DNA of 14,886 nt. Source: CAXQRU01 sp964226685 (GTDB taxonomy: Bacteria; Pseudomonadota; Gammaproteobacteria; Pseudomonadales; Cellvibrionaceae). The notes under the pieces are model-generated. The model saw only the letters and a list, made by a program, of their open reading frames with translations. It ran no database searches and was not told the DNA's origin. A program made the position numbers and the translations under genes. Shown here one piece after another: positions 7,227 to 14,860 of this stretch (the stretch's first letter is position 1; each line of letters starts with the position of its first letter). The stretch spans positions 1 to 14,886 of the forward strand of contig CAXQRU010000128.1 in NCBI GenBank assembly GCA_964226685.1. Direction: 5' to 3'.

Positions 7227-8021
7227 ATGGAACCAATGACGACCATCGCTCTCAACGCCGCCCGCAAGGGAGCAGAGCTGCTAGATACCGCTTCTGCCCA
7301 TGGCAAGCCCCTAGAAATTACTGCGAAAAGTCATAATGACTATGTCACGAACTTAGATAGAGCCGTCGAAAAAGAAGTCATCTACCATCTGAAAAAAGCT
7401 TATCCAGATCATAGCTTTTTGAGTGAGGAAATTGGTTTAATTGAAGGCAAGGATAAAGACTATCAGTGGGTTATTGACCCTATCGATGGCACCACGAACT
7501 TTATTCATGGCATTCCTCATTATTGTATTTCTATTGCTTGCTTATACAAAGGTAAATTAGAGCATGCGGTCATTCTTGATCCGGTTAAACGTGATGAGTT
7601 TACGGCCAGCCGCGGACGCGGGGCCAGGCTTAACGATAAACGCATTCGGGTAACCTCAGCTCAAGGGCTGGAGGGCTCTTTGATTGCGACAGGCATTCCT
7701 TTTAGTGGCGAGCGTTTTGAAAAAATTGACGATTACTTAGCCTGCTTAAAAGAGGTGGCTGGTAAATCTTCAGGCATTCGCCGAATGGGTTCAGCCGCTC
7801 TCGATCTTGCCTACGTTGCTTGCGGCCGGGTTGATGGTTTTTGGGAACTACAGTTAAAGCCTTGGGATATTGCAGCTGGCATTCTGTTAATTAAGGAAGC
7901 TGGCGGCATGGTGAGTGACTTTTCAGGCGGCAACACCATGATGGAAAGTGGCAACATTGTTTGTGGCTCACCCAAAGTATTCAAACCTCTACTTCAGACC
8001 GTCGGCAAATACCTCAAATAA
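7227..8021 (+). CDS. suhB: Inositol-1-monophosphatase / Nus factor SuhB
   Basis: SuhB is a Mg-dependent inositol monophosphatase-fold protein. In E. coli it also joins the rRNA antitermination complex with NusA/B/E/G, and in Pseudomonas it affects virulence regulation. The product is 264 aa from ATG 7227, which reproduces the E. coli opening (MEPMTTIALNAARK against MHPMLNIAVRAARK). The metal site is intact: Glu67 in SEE, Asp84 and Asp87 in WVIDPIDGTTNF, and Asp214 in KPWDIAAG. An AGAGA sequence 10 nt upstream is the probable ribosome site. It is the only plus-strand gene here, diverging from trmJ and converging on secF, with a shared terminator after it. Confidence 0.96.
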   Translation: MEPMTTIALNAARKGAELLDTASAHGKPLEITAKSHNDYVTNLDRAVEKEVIYHLKKAYPDHSFLSEEIGLIEGKDKDYQWVIDPIDGTTNFIHGIPHYCISIACLYKGKLEHAVILDPVKRDEFTASRGRGARLNDKRIRVTSAQGLEGSLIATGIPFSGERFEKIDDYLACLKEVAGKSSGIRRMGSAALDLAYVACGRVDGFWELQLKPWDIAAGILLIKEAGGMVSDFSGGNTMMESGNIVCGSPKVFKPLLQTVGKYLK

Positions 8022-8054
8022 AAAAACGGCGGGATTCACTTAGTGATCCCGCCG
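8020..8054 (-). terminator. Strong terminator after secF, shared with suhB
   Basis: An inverted repeat at 8027-8054 forms a stem of nine pairs (CGGCGGGAT with ATCCCGCCG), a one-base bulge and three more pairs (CAC/GTG) around a TTA loop. On the minus strand it is followed at once by seven T (8026-8020), a textbook intrinsic terminator 25 nt beyond the secF stop. On the plus strand it begins 6 nt after the suhB stop, but its T-run (8063-8067) lies 8 nt beyond the stem, so it is weaker in that direction. Confidence 0.88.
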
Positions 8055-8079
8055 CTTAGCGCTTTTTGTATACCCTTAT

Positions 8080-9249
8080 TTAGGGCATATCATCCAGCAC
8101 CCCACCCTCTCTCTCTGGCGGCATTAGGTCTTGCTTAGAAATATCCATGGCCACAAGAATATTGGCAGAAACATAGATAGAAGAGTAAGTTCCAACCACC
8201 ACACCCACAATCAGGGCCGTAGAGAAACCCTTCAAGGCATCGCCACCCACAAAGAGCATCGCGATTAGCACCAGCAATGTTGTTAACGAGGTAATCACCG
8301 TTCGACCAACCGTTTGTGATAAAGAAATGTCAATGATTTCGATGGGAGAACCCTTACGCAAAAGCCTGAAGTTCTCCCTGATCCGATCAGCAACGACGAT
8401 GGTATCGTTGAGAGAGTAACCAATCACAGCCAAAAGCGCCGCCAAAACGGTCAAATCAAAATCCAAACCAAATAGAGAGAAGAAGCCCAGCACAATGATT
8501 ACATCGTGAATCAAAGCGGCCACGGCACCCAGTGAAAATTTATATTGGAAGCGGATAGCAACATAAATCATGACCGCAACTAAGGCGACCAGAAGACCCA
8601 AACCACCCTCATCACGCAACTCTTTACCAATGTTAGAGCTTAAGAATTCCGTTGACAGCACCTCAACTTGCCCATTATTGGTTTGCAGTAAGCGTTCTGT
8701 AAATAATACTTTTGTTACCTCAGAAATGTCGGATAAGAGCTTTAACTGATACTGGCCATCTTTCAACTCTAACTTATGAATCCTTATACTTTTTGAGTCA
8801 AGCATCTTAGTGAATGCATCTTGATCTAGAGATTGAGCCGTAAAGGTAATAATCATGCCACCTTGATCCAATCGAGCATCCTGCCTTGGAGAAAGCGACT
8901 CAATGCTTACTATCGACAAGTTTGACTGTGTCAGCTGCTGAAGGCCCGCCGCAACAATTTCCTCTCGGGTTTGCTCTAGTCTGAACTTAACTTGTTTATC
9001 AGAACCGTAGTAGACCACGGTCGCATTCTTAAATCCATCAGCCTCAAGGCGAGTTCGCAAAGACTCAACCTCAACGGGTTGCTCAAAGCGTGCGTCGATC
9101 TGCAACCCCCCAACAAAATCAAAACCCAGGGGCAGTTTTTTGATAAATAATGAGCCTATTGAAATCACCAACATGGCAATGGAAATTGCCATGGCGACTT
9201 TTCTCCAAGCCATAAAAGAAATAACGGCTGGCTGTTCTGTTTGAGACAT
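8080..9249 (-). CDS. secF: Protein translocase subunit SecF, enlarged
   Basis: SecF pairs with SecD in the inner membrane and uses the proton-motive force to help pull exported proteins through SecYEG. The product is 389 aa, clearly longer than E. coli SecF (323). TM1 (about 17-35) is followed by the signature GFDFVGG (42-48). Five more membrane segments follow from about 216 to 368, including the conserved VIGYSLNDTIVVADRIREN (275-293). The extra length lies wholly in the periplasmic loop. From the GG of the signature to the conserved VG/IG before TM2 there are about 160 residues, against about 83 in E. coli, and the extra part reads like a second P1 domain. The start ATG 9249-9247 has AAGG 9 nt upstream and lies 11 nt after secD. 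A strong terminator follows the gene. Confidence 0.96.
   Translation of the reverse strand: MSQTEQPAVISFMAWRKVAMAISIAMLVISIGSLFIKKLPLGFDFVGGLQIDARFEQPVEVESLRTRLEADGFKNATVVYYGSDKQVKFRLEQTREEIVAAGLQQLTQSNLSIVSIESLSPRQDARLDQGGMIITFTAQSLDQDAFTKMLDSKSIRIHKLELKDGQYQLKLLSDISEVTKVLFTERLLQTNNGQVEVLSTEFLSSNIGKELRDEGGLGLLVALVAVMIYVAIRFQYKFSLGAVAALIHDVIIVLGFFSLFGLDFDLTVLAALLAVIGYSLNDTIVVADRIRENFRLLRKGSPIEIIDISLSQTVGRTVITSLTTLLVLIAMLFVGGDALKGFSTALIVGVVVGTYSSIYVSANILVAMDISKQDLMPPEREGGVLDDMP
8626..9111 (-). repeat. Apparent tandem duplication of the SecF P1 domain
   Basis: Within SecF, residues 47-122 and 130-208 align by eye as two copies of the same fold. Each opens with GG and a beta strand (GGLQIDARF / GGMIITFTA), then a helix (EVESLRTRLEADG / DQDAFTKMLDSKS), a strand with a short K/Q-rich turn (DKQVKFRL / GQYQLKLL), a second helix beginning near EIV/EVT, and a strand (SIVSIESLS / QVEVLSTEFLS). 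Sequence identity is low, so this rests on register and pattern, and on the total excess of about 77 residues. Confidence 0.6.
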
Positions 9250-9260
9250 TACACGCTACC

Positions 9261-11123
9261 TTATATGAGTAATTTGTTCACTTTGCGGCCGCCATACATC
9301 AAATTAATGATTGCACGCGTCACCATAATGGCAGTAAATACCGAGGTTAAAATACCAATGCTCAATGTCACCGCGAAGCCCTTAACTGGGCCAGAGCCAA
9401 TGACAAAGAGGATGACTGCCACAATCAAAGTCGTGATATTGGCATCAAGAATGGTGGTATAGGCTCGGTCAAAACCATTGTTGATGGCATGTTGGGGCGA
9501 TAAACCCTCCGCCAGTTCTTCTTTGATCCTTGCGAAAATCAGCACGTTGGCATCTACCGCCATACCGACCGTCAAAACGATACCGGCAATACCCGGTAGC
9601 GTCAGTGTTGCCCCGACCAAAGACATCAATGACGCCAATAAAACCAAATTCACCGCCAGAGCAATATTGGCGGCCAAACCAAACAGCTTGTAAAATACCA
9701 ACATAAAGAGCAGCACTAGACCAAAGCCTAACAATACTGACTCTAAGCCTTTGTCGATATTATCAGCCCCCAGAGATGGCCCAATGGTGTTTTCCTGTAC
9801 GAAACGGACAGGAGCAGCCAGTGCTCCCGCTTTGAGAAGCAAAGCCAGCTCTGAAGCTTCTGGCATAGAATTTAGGCCACTGATTTGAAAGTGAGCACCA
9901 AATGGGCCTCTTATATTTGCCAGACTGATGATTTCTTCATTAATCTCTAAGCGGGGCTCATCCAATAATTTTCCATCTTTATCAACTGTCACAGTGTTGT
10001 ATTCGATAAATACAACACCCATGCCACGCCCCACATTGCTAGAGGTCACTTTCTGCATTTTGAAACCGGCATCACTGTTTAATACGATGTTGACTGCAAA
10101 GTCTCTAGGCCCACCATCACCCATACCGGCCGCCGCATCACTTACGCTGTCACCAGTGATAATTACTGTTCGCTCTAAAGTGGCAGAACCGCGATTTGAC
10201 TGATTAGGAGATTCTCTGAATTTAAAAGTCTCGGTAGCACTGGAATTCGCATTGGCCGCTAAACGGAATTCCAAATTCGCCGTGCGACCAATCATACGCT
10301 TAGTGACTGCTGTATCTTGTACACCTGGAAGCTCGACAATAATACGATTAGCACCCTGGCGTTGAACTAAGGCTTCTGCCACACCCGTGGCGTTAACCCT
10401 ATTTTTTAAAGCCACTAAATTTTGTTCAATGGCTTGATTTTCGATTTTGGCAGCCTCCTGCTCTGAAAGCGAAGCTCGAATGAACCAAATCCCATCTTTC
10501 TGTTCTTCTCGCAAAATTAAGGATGAAAACTCACCGCGAAACACTTTGAGTCCACGCTCGGCAGTTTCTTGTGTGCGAAAACTGGCTTCAAATTGGCCAT
10601 CTACGATGTCAAGATCATTAAAACGGATTTTATTCTTGACCAAGATTTGACGATATTCTTCAGCAATCCCCTCAAGCCTAGCATCGATAACAACACTAGT
10701 ATCCACCTCAAGCAAGAAATGCACCCCCCCAGAGAGATCCAAACCCAGTTTCATGGGGTCTGCGCCCAGATCACTTAGCCACTTAGGTGTCGTTGGTGCT
10801 AAATTTAAGGCAACGATATAATCATCTCCCAACACCCCCTGGGCCACTCGTTTAGCATCTAGCTGTTGGTTTTTATCTTTAAGCCTAATTAATACGTTAT
10901 TTTTCTTGGTATCTAGCATTTCACCAAAATAGGCAATGTTATTTTTAGCAAAAGCTGCTTCCACACGCGATACCGTGGACTTATCCACGTTAACACGCGC
11001 ACTAGCGCCAGAGATTTGAATAGCCGGATCAGGAGCATAGAGGTTAGGCAGAGAATAAATCACGGCCATCACAAAAATGCCGAGGATTAACAAATACTTC
11101 CACAATGGGTAACGATTAAGCAT
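9261..11123 (-). CDS. secD: Protein translocase subunit SecD
   Basis: SecD forms the SecDF complex, which drives late steps of protein export with the proton gradient. The product is 620 aa from ATG 11123-11121, about the E. coli length (615). I prefer this ATG to the TTG two codons upstream because homologues begin MLNRYPLWKY. TM1 covers about 7-27. The P1 region includes MKLGLDLSGGVHFL (signature GLDLSGG at 127-133), a base segment starting RNRVNATGV (241) and the head-domain motif RGPFGAHFQISGL (405-417). Five membrane segments occupy about 460-608, with VDANVLIFARIKEEL (523-537) carrying the conserved Asp of the proton path. No good ribosome site is visible. A 99-nt gap separates it from the upstream SecD-like frames. 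secF follows after 11 nt. Confidence 0.97.
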   Translation of the reverse strand: MLNRYPLWKYLLILGIFVMAVIYSLPNLYAPDPAIQISGASARVNVDKSTVSRVEAAFAKNNIAYFGEMLDTKKNNVLIRLKDKNQQLDAKRVAQGVLGDDYIVALNLAPTTPKWLSDLGADPMKLGLDLSGGVHFLLEVDTSVVIDARLEGIAEEYRQILVKNKIRFNDLDIVDGQFEASFRTQETAERGLKVFRGEFSSLILREEQKDGIWFIRASLSEQEAAKIENQAIEQNLVALKNRVNATGVAEALVQRQGANRIIVELPGVQDTAVTKRMIGRTANLEFRLAANANSSATETFKFRESPNQSNRGSATLERTVIITGDSVSDAAAGMGDGGPRDFAVNIVLNSDAGFKMQKVTSSNVGRGMGVVFIEYNTVTVDKDGKLLDEPRLEINEEIISLANIRGPFGAHFQISGLNSMPEASELALLLKAGALAAPVRFVQENTIGPSLGADNIDKGLESVLLGFGLVLLFMLVFYKLFGLAANIALAVNLVLLASLMSLVGATLTLPGIAGIVLTVGMAVDANVLIFARIKEELAEGLSPQHAINNGFDRAYTTILDANITTLIVAVILFVIGSGPVKGFAVTLSIGILTSVFTAIMVTRAIINLMYGGRKVNKLLI

Positions 11124-11222
11124 AAGCAATAGCGTCTGAATAAAAGGCAGTGAGTATACTCTTTTATTGGTGCCATAAAAAGGCGCTTTGAGTGAAAACT
11201 CTGATTCTAGTTCAAGCTCACA

Positions 11223-11615
11223 TTAGTCATTTGAATACTCTACCTTGACTACGGTGATCGGCGCTTCAATACTTGGAAGCAAGGCATAGGCGACTTCTTC
11301 CGCTTCCGCTTTGCTCTTAAGGCCCGAAATCATAAACTTGCCGCCAAATGGACCTCGAACGATGGCCAGCGCTTTGATTTCTTTTTGATCACTCTCAGGG
11401 TTTACGATAACAACGGCTAAACTTCTACCAATATTCGCCTTGGTTTGTTCCAACATGAACTCTCCATCAGTCGGGCTCATCTCAACATTCACGTTATACT
11501 GATACTCATAGACGACCTCCGTTTTATCAACTGTGGGGACTAAAAAAGCCGGCTCTAAGCGCACATTGAGATTCCTAGTTGCCAAAAAAAAACGCTTCAT
11601 GGGAAGACGTTGCAT
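11223..11615 (-). CDS. SecD P1-like protein, C-terminal part (frameshifted)
   Basis: This frame continues the protein that begins at 11937; the join is at a run of nine T. It contains a SecD head-domain equivalent: GEFMLEQTKANIGRSLAVV matches SecD AGFKMQKVTSSNVGRGMGVV, and RGPFGGKFMISGL (87-99) is close to RGPFGAHFQISGL of the neighbouring SecD. E. coli SecD has a more distant form there. The next segment, EAEEVAYALLPSIEAPITVV, follows SecD EASELALLLKAGALAAPVRF, after which the protein stops. All five C-terminal membrane segments of SecD are absent. The nominal ATG at 11615 overlaps the upstream frame and its GGGAGG lies only 3 nt away, so I think this is not an independent gene. With eight T the combined product would have 237 aa. 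Confidence 0.75.
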   Translation of the reverse strand: MQRLPMKRFFLATRNLNVRLEPAFLVPTVDKTEVVYEYQYNVNVEMSPTDGEFMLEQTKANIGRSLAVVIVNPESDQKEIKALAIVRGPFGGKFMISGLKSKAEAEEVAYALLPSIEAPITVVKVEYSND

Positions 11616-11937
11616 CGGCCTCCCAGCGAAACTCTATATACGCTTTGTTCAAAAACAGCTTGCTGATATCCATCGACAAATCGGTACGAAATACCGCCTG
11701 CAACTGATTGTTTTGCCGGCGGACGACTGGAGGGGTCAGCGCCACGCGCTCAATACGTTCGCGAATTTGATCAAGGGTTTTGCGTCGAGTATCGCTATCA
11801 AGCTCCTCGGGGATTTCAAGCAACATAGTGACTTCTCTGCCTTTCTTTTCTGCACACAAACCCAATTGACACAAAGCATTAGCGTGGCCAACAACCGAAC
11901 AAAAAACCAACAAACCACTCAACAGAACCCTAATCAC
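11575..11937 (-). CDS. SecD P1-like exported protein, N-terminal part
   Basis: This gene occupies the yajC slot between tgt and secD but is not YajC. It starts at GTG 11937-11935, overlapping the tgt stop by 4 nt (GTGA), so it is translationally coupled. Residues 1-21 are a signal peptide ending ANA, with cleavage probably after Ala21. The following Cys23 is not in a convincing lipobox, so the product is likely soluble and periplasmic. Residues 58-105 resemble the P1 base of SecD: IRERIERVALTPPVVRRQ aligns with LKNRVNATGVAEALVQRQ, and KAYIEFRW with TANLEFRL. The frame ends at TAG (11577-11575) just after TTTTTTTTT (11592-11584), while homology continues in the +1 frame. The second frame (11615-11223) supplies the rest. 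Function is unknown; a SecDF-assisting periplasmic role is my inference. Confidence 0.78.
   Translation of the reverse strand: MIRVLLSGLLVFCSVVGHANALCQLGLCAEKKGREVTMLLEIPEELDSDTRRKTLDQIRERIERVALTPPVVRRQNNQLQAVFRTDLSMDISKLFLNKAYIEFRWEADATSSHEAFFFGN
11584..11592 (-). other. T9 homopolymer at the frameshift
   Basis: On the coding strand GCG is followed by nine T and GGCAACTAG. The 5' frame reads A-F-F-F-G-N-stop. Removing one T gives A-F-F-L-A-T-R-N and opens the second frame, where SecD similarity continues. The total span of 715 nt minus one is divisible by three. The cause could be assembly error, mutation or polymerase slippage. Confidence 0.85.
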
Positions 11938-13049
11938 GGTTTTTCAAGGCCTCGTTGCTGATAAAATTCATCGACATACTCCTCTAGTCTCTGCTCGGCA
12001 ATCGCCCCTCGCAGCCCCTCCATCAATTGCTGATAGTGCCGTAGGTTATGAATGGTATTGAGCTGGGAGCCTAAAATTTCCTTACATTTATCCAAGTGAT
12101 GCAGATAGGACCTTGAGAAGTTTTGGCAGGTGTAACAATCGCAGCGCTCATCGAGTGGCTTGGTATCGTGACGGTGGACTGAGTTGCGGATCTTAACCAC
12201 CCCAGTGCTGGTAAACAAATGGCCATTGCGAGCATTGCGGGTGGGCATCACGCAATCAAACATATCAACGCCGCGGCGCACGGCCTCAACAATATCCTGC
12301 GGTTTACCTACCCCCATCAAATAACGGGGTTTATCTTGAGGCATTTCTGGGGCGAGGTGATTGAGCACATTGAGCATGTCCTCTTTTGGCTCGCCCACCG
12401 AGAGACCGCCGATGGCATAACCATCAAAACCGATCTCTTCCAAGCCTTTTAGCGACTGCGAGCGAAGCTCTGGGTACATACCCCCTTGCACAATACCAAA
12501 TAAAGCCGAAGGGTTATCACCATGGGCTTTTTTGGAGCGAGCGGCCCATCGAAGTGATAGTTCCATGGAGGTTTTGGCCTCTTCTTCAGTCGCGGGATAA
12601 GGGGTGCATTCATCAAAGATCATCACGATGTCTGAGCCTAATGCTCGCTGCACTTCCATCGCACGTTCGGGGTCTAAAAATACCTTACTCCCATTCACAG
12701 GCGAGGCAAACTCGACGCCCTGCTCACTGATTTTGCGCATTTTGCCGAGGCTGAATACTTGGAAACCACCGGAGTCCGTCAAGATGGGTTTTTGCCACTG
12801 CATAAAATCGTGCAGATCACCATGAGCATTAATGACCTCCGTGCCTGGGCGCAACATGAGGTGGAAGGTATTGCCCAGTAAAATTTCCGCACCGGTATTG
12901 AGCACATCGGTTGGCGTCATCCCTTTAACGGTGCCATAGGTACCGACGGGCATAAAGGCGGGGGTTTCAATCGTGCCTCGCGGGAAGCTCAGTTGGCCTC
13001 GGCGTGCCTGTCCATCTTGGGCGCTTAGGGTAAACGTCATCATACTCAT
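11934..13049 (-). CDS. tgt: tRNA-guanine transglycosylase
   Basis: TGT replaces guanine 34 in tRNAs for Asp, Asn, His and Tyr with preQ1, the entry step of queuosine formation on tRNA. The product is 371 aa, a standard bacterial length (E. coli 375). The active site has Asp92 (in PILTDSGGFQVFSL) and the nucleophile Asp265 (in VDMFDCVMPTRNARNG), with the substrate segment FGIVQGG at 184-190 and the YAIGGLSVGEP loop. The structural zinc ligands are Cys303, Cys305, Cys308 and His334 (CDCYTC and NTIHNLR). The start ATG 13049-13047 overlaps the queA stop by 4 nt (ATGA), and the stop overlaps the next GTG by 4 nt, so the genes form a coupled operon. Confidence 0.98.
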   Translation of the reverse strand: MSMMTFTLSAQDGQARRGQLSFPRGTIETPAFMPVGTYGTVKGMTPTDVLNTGAEILLGNTFHLMLRPGTEVINAHGDLHDFMQWQKPILTDSGGFQVFSLGKMRKISEQGVEFASPVNGSKVFLDPERAMEVQRALGSDIVMIFDECTPYPATEEEAKTSMELSLRWAARSKKAHGDNPSALFGIVQGGMYPELRSQSLKGLEEIGFDGYAIGGLSVGEPKEDMLNVLNHLAPEMPQDKPRYLMGVGKPQDIVEAVRRGVDMFDCVMPTRNARNGHLFTSTGVVKIRNSVHRHDTKPLDERCDCYTCQNFSRSYLHHLDKCKEILGSQLNTIHNLRHYQQLMEGLRGAIAEQRLEEYVDEFYQQRGLEKP

Positions 13050-14122
13050 TGAACAATCTCCGGCCAGCGGTTGCGGGCTTCCATCACGGCATTGGGGTTT
13101 GGGGAAATTAACATGGCATCGCCATAGCTGAAGAAACGGTATTGCTGTGCCACGGCTTCGCGATAGGCGGCCATGGTATTCTCAAAGCCGACGAAGGCCG
13201 ATACCAGCATTAACAAGGTCGACTCTGGCAAGTGAAAGTTGGTCAGCAGTAAATCCACCACTTGGTAGTGAAACCCTGGATAAATAAAAATATCGGTTTC
13301 ACCGCTGTAGGGTTCAACACTATCAGACTGGCTGTGGGCAGCGGCGGTTTCTAAGCAGCGAACGCTGGTGGTACCTATCGCAACCACGCGCCGACCCTGT
13401 GCTTTAGCCAGATTAATGGCCGCCGCCGATTCTTCAGACAGCACCATACGCTCACTGTGCATGATGTGGCTTTTGACATCATCCACGCGCACAGGCTGAA
13501 AGGTGCCGGCTCCCACATGCAAGGTCACAAAGGTATGCTCAACCCCTTTATCGGCTAATGCCGCCAGCAAATTCTCATCAAAGTGCAAGCCCGCAGTCGG
13601 CGCGGCCACCGCACCTAGGTGTTTACCATAGACGGTTTGATAGCGTTCGCGATCATCAAGGGTGTCTTCTCGATCAATATAAGGAGGCAGCGGCATATGG
13701 CCTATGGCCTCCATAATCTCAAACAGGTTTTGCTGGGACGAGATCTCAAATAATGAGTCAGAACGGCCAGTGACCTCCACAGAAACGGAGTCATTAAGCC
13801 AAATCACAGTTCCGGGCTTAGGGGATTTGCTGGCTTTGATGTGCGCAAGCGCATGATGATCACTGAGCACTCGCTCAATCAGCAGCTCTACTTTACCGCC
13901 TGAGGCTTTGTGGCCAAAAAGACGGGCGGGAATCACTCGAGTGTCATTAAAGACCAGCAAATCACCGGGAACTAGCTCATCGATAATATCTGGAAACTGC
14001 TGATGACGACACTGGCCAGTTTGACCATCCAGACACAGTAAACGACTCGTACCCCTCTGATCTGGAGGGGTTTTGGCAATTAATTGCTCGGGTAATTCAA
14101 ACGTAAAGTCTTTGGTTTGCAT
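13046..14122 (-). CDS. queA: tRNA preQ1 ribosyltransferase-isomerase QueA
   Basis: QueA transfers and isomerises the ribosyl group of S-adenosylmethionine onto preQ1 in tRNA, giving epoxyqueuosine after the TGT step. The product is 358 aa (E. coli 356). Family motifs are VFNDTRVIPARLFG (57-70), YQTVYGKHLGAVAAPTAGLHF (161-181), LHVGAGTFQPV (201-211), GTTSVRCLE, and near the C-terminus TNFHLPESTLLMLVSAF and RFFSYGDAMLI. The start ATG 14122-14120 opens MQTKDFTFELPEQLIA, like other QueA proteins. No strong ribosome site or promoter is obvious in the 64 nt upstream. The stop overlaps the start of tgt. Confidence 0.98.
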   Translation of the reverse strand: MQTKDFTFELPEQLIAKTPPDQRGTSRLLCLDGQTGQCRHQQFPDIIDELVPGDLLVFNDTRVIPARLFGHKASGGKVELLIERVLSDHHALAHIKASKSPKPGTVIWLNDSVSVEVTGRSDSLFEISSQQNLFEIMEAIGHMPLPPYIDREDTLDDRERYQTVYGKHLGAVAAPTAGLHFDENLLAALADKGVEHTFVTLHVGAGTFQPVRVDDVKSHIMHSERMVLSEESAAAINLAKAQGRRVVAIGTTSVRCLETAAAHSQSDSVEPYSGETDIFIYPGFHYQVVDLLLTNFHLPESTLLMLVSAFVGFENTMAAYREAVAQQYRFFSYGDAMLISPNPNAVMEARNRWPEIVQ

Positions 14123-14186
14123 TGTTTTTGATCGATAAGGGTTTAAATGCGCCAGGGTAATGGAAAGTCGCAGTTAATGCTAGGGA

Positions 14187-14860
14187 TTAGAGGACTTTTT
14201 GGTAGGTACCCTCGGCATAAACGCCATAACCAAAGCCACACTGATCGCCAGAAAGGCGTTCCACAATAAGCTCGAGCTTCTTAAAGGTAAAACGGAATTC
14301 GCAATCGCCATAGTCGCCCTCTTCATTCATCTGGTAGTGACCTTGACGGCCTTCAAAAGAGGTTTTAAAGGAAAAGCTTCCCATATTGACGCCATAATAG
14401 GGAACTACCCGCAGAGGCCGATAGCCATCAAAATCAATTTGGTATTGATCACCTGAACGTTTCACCACAAACACACTCCACACTCCTTGGCCTTGATACT
14501 CCCAATATTCCCCCTCTACAGCGGTAGACAATTCGCTGAAATGAGGCTCGAGTTTTTTGAGGTTGTAGACTGACTTAGGGTCATCTGGAGCTAACAATAA
14601 CCACGCCCGAGCCTTGCCATAGGCTTTTTGATGAAAGTAAGTGAGCGCCACATTGTTATAGGCCGTTGCAATTTTGCCACGGTCATCAAGACATAACTCC
14701 GACCAAGTCACTTGGCTCTCATAATGCTCGCGCGCTTTATCATAATCTTTGTTTCGGTAGGCGCGATCACCTTTGGCAACAATAGCGGACAGTTTTTGAC
14801 AGTCGGCTTCAAGATCGTCCATCGTTTGGGCATTGGCAGACATCAAAAATAAGCCAAGTA
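14187..14860 (-). CDS. Exported TPR-type protein, 5' end cut by contig edge
   Basis: I do not recognise a named family. The visible part begins inside a signal peptide: reading from the native edge the residues are L-G-L-F-L-M-S-A-N-A-Q-T, a hydrophobic core followed by a SANA signal-peptidase site. The real start therefore lies beyond the contig, and the internal TTG (14846) and ATG (14843) are not starts. After cleavage the protein has two TPR-like helix pairs: AYRNKDYDKAREHYESQV (about 14760-14700) and ATAYNNVALTYFHQKAYGKAR, the second ending in a helix. A beta-rich C-terminal domain follows (about 14535-14190) with GEYWEYQGQGVWSVFVVKR, aromatic strands and two cysteines (DCEF, DQCGF) that may pair in the periplasm. 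It is upstream of queA in the same direction; a functional link is not evident. Confidence 0.8.

Noticed and set aside
7087..7236. Longer TrmJ N-terminus starting at 7236
   Set aside because: The extra 50 residues overlap the suhB start and promoter on the other strand and are unlike TrmJ; homologues begin near 7086.
11153..11181. Internal promoter for secD (minus-strand TATACT at 11158-11153)
   Set aside because: The -10 is good and lies in the palindrome GAGTATACTC, but the -35 at 17 bp (TTTTTA) matches only three of six bases; too weak to call.
11160..11210. Terminator between the SecD-like gene and secD
   Set aside because: Only a four-pair stem (GAGT/ACTC) is visible and the T-run is not adjacent to it.
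11613..11624. Independent start for the second SecD-like frame (GGGAGG then ATG 11615)
   Set aside because: Spacing of 3 nt is too short, and SecD similarity begins in the upstream frame, so a frameshift within one gene explains the data better.
14123..14186. Promoter for queA in the gap after the TPR-type gene
   Set aside because: No convincing -35/-10 pair was found; queA may be transcribed from further upstream or from a weak promoter that I cannot identify.
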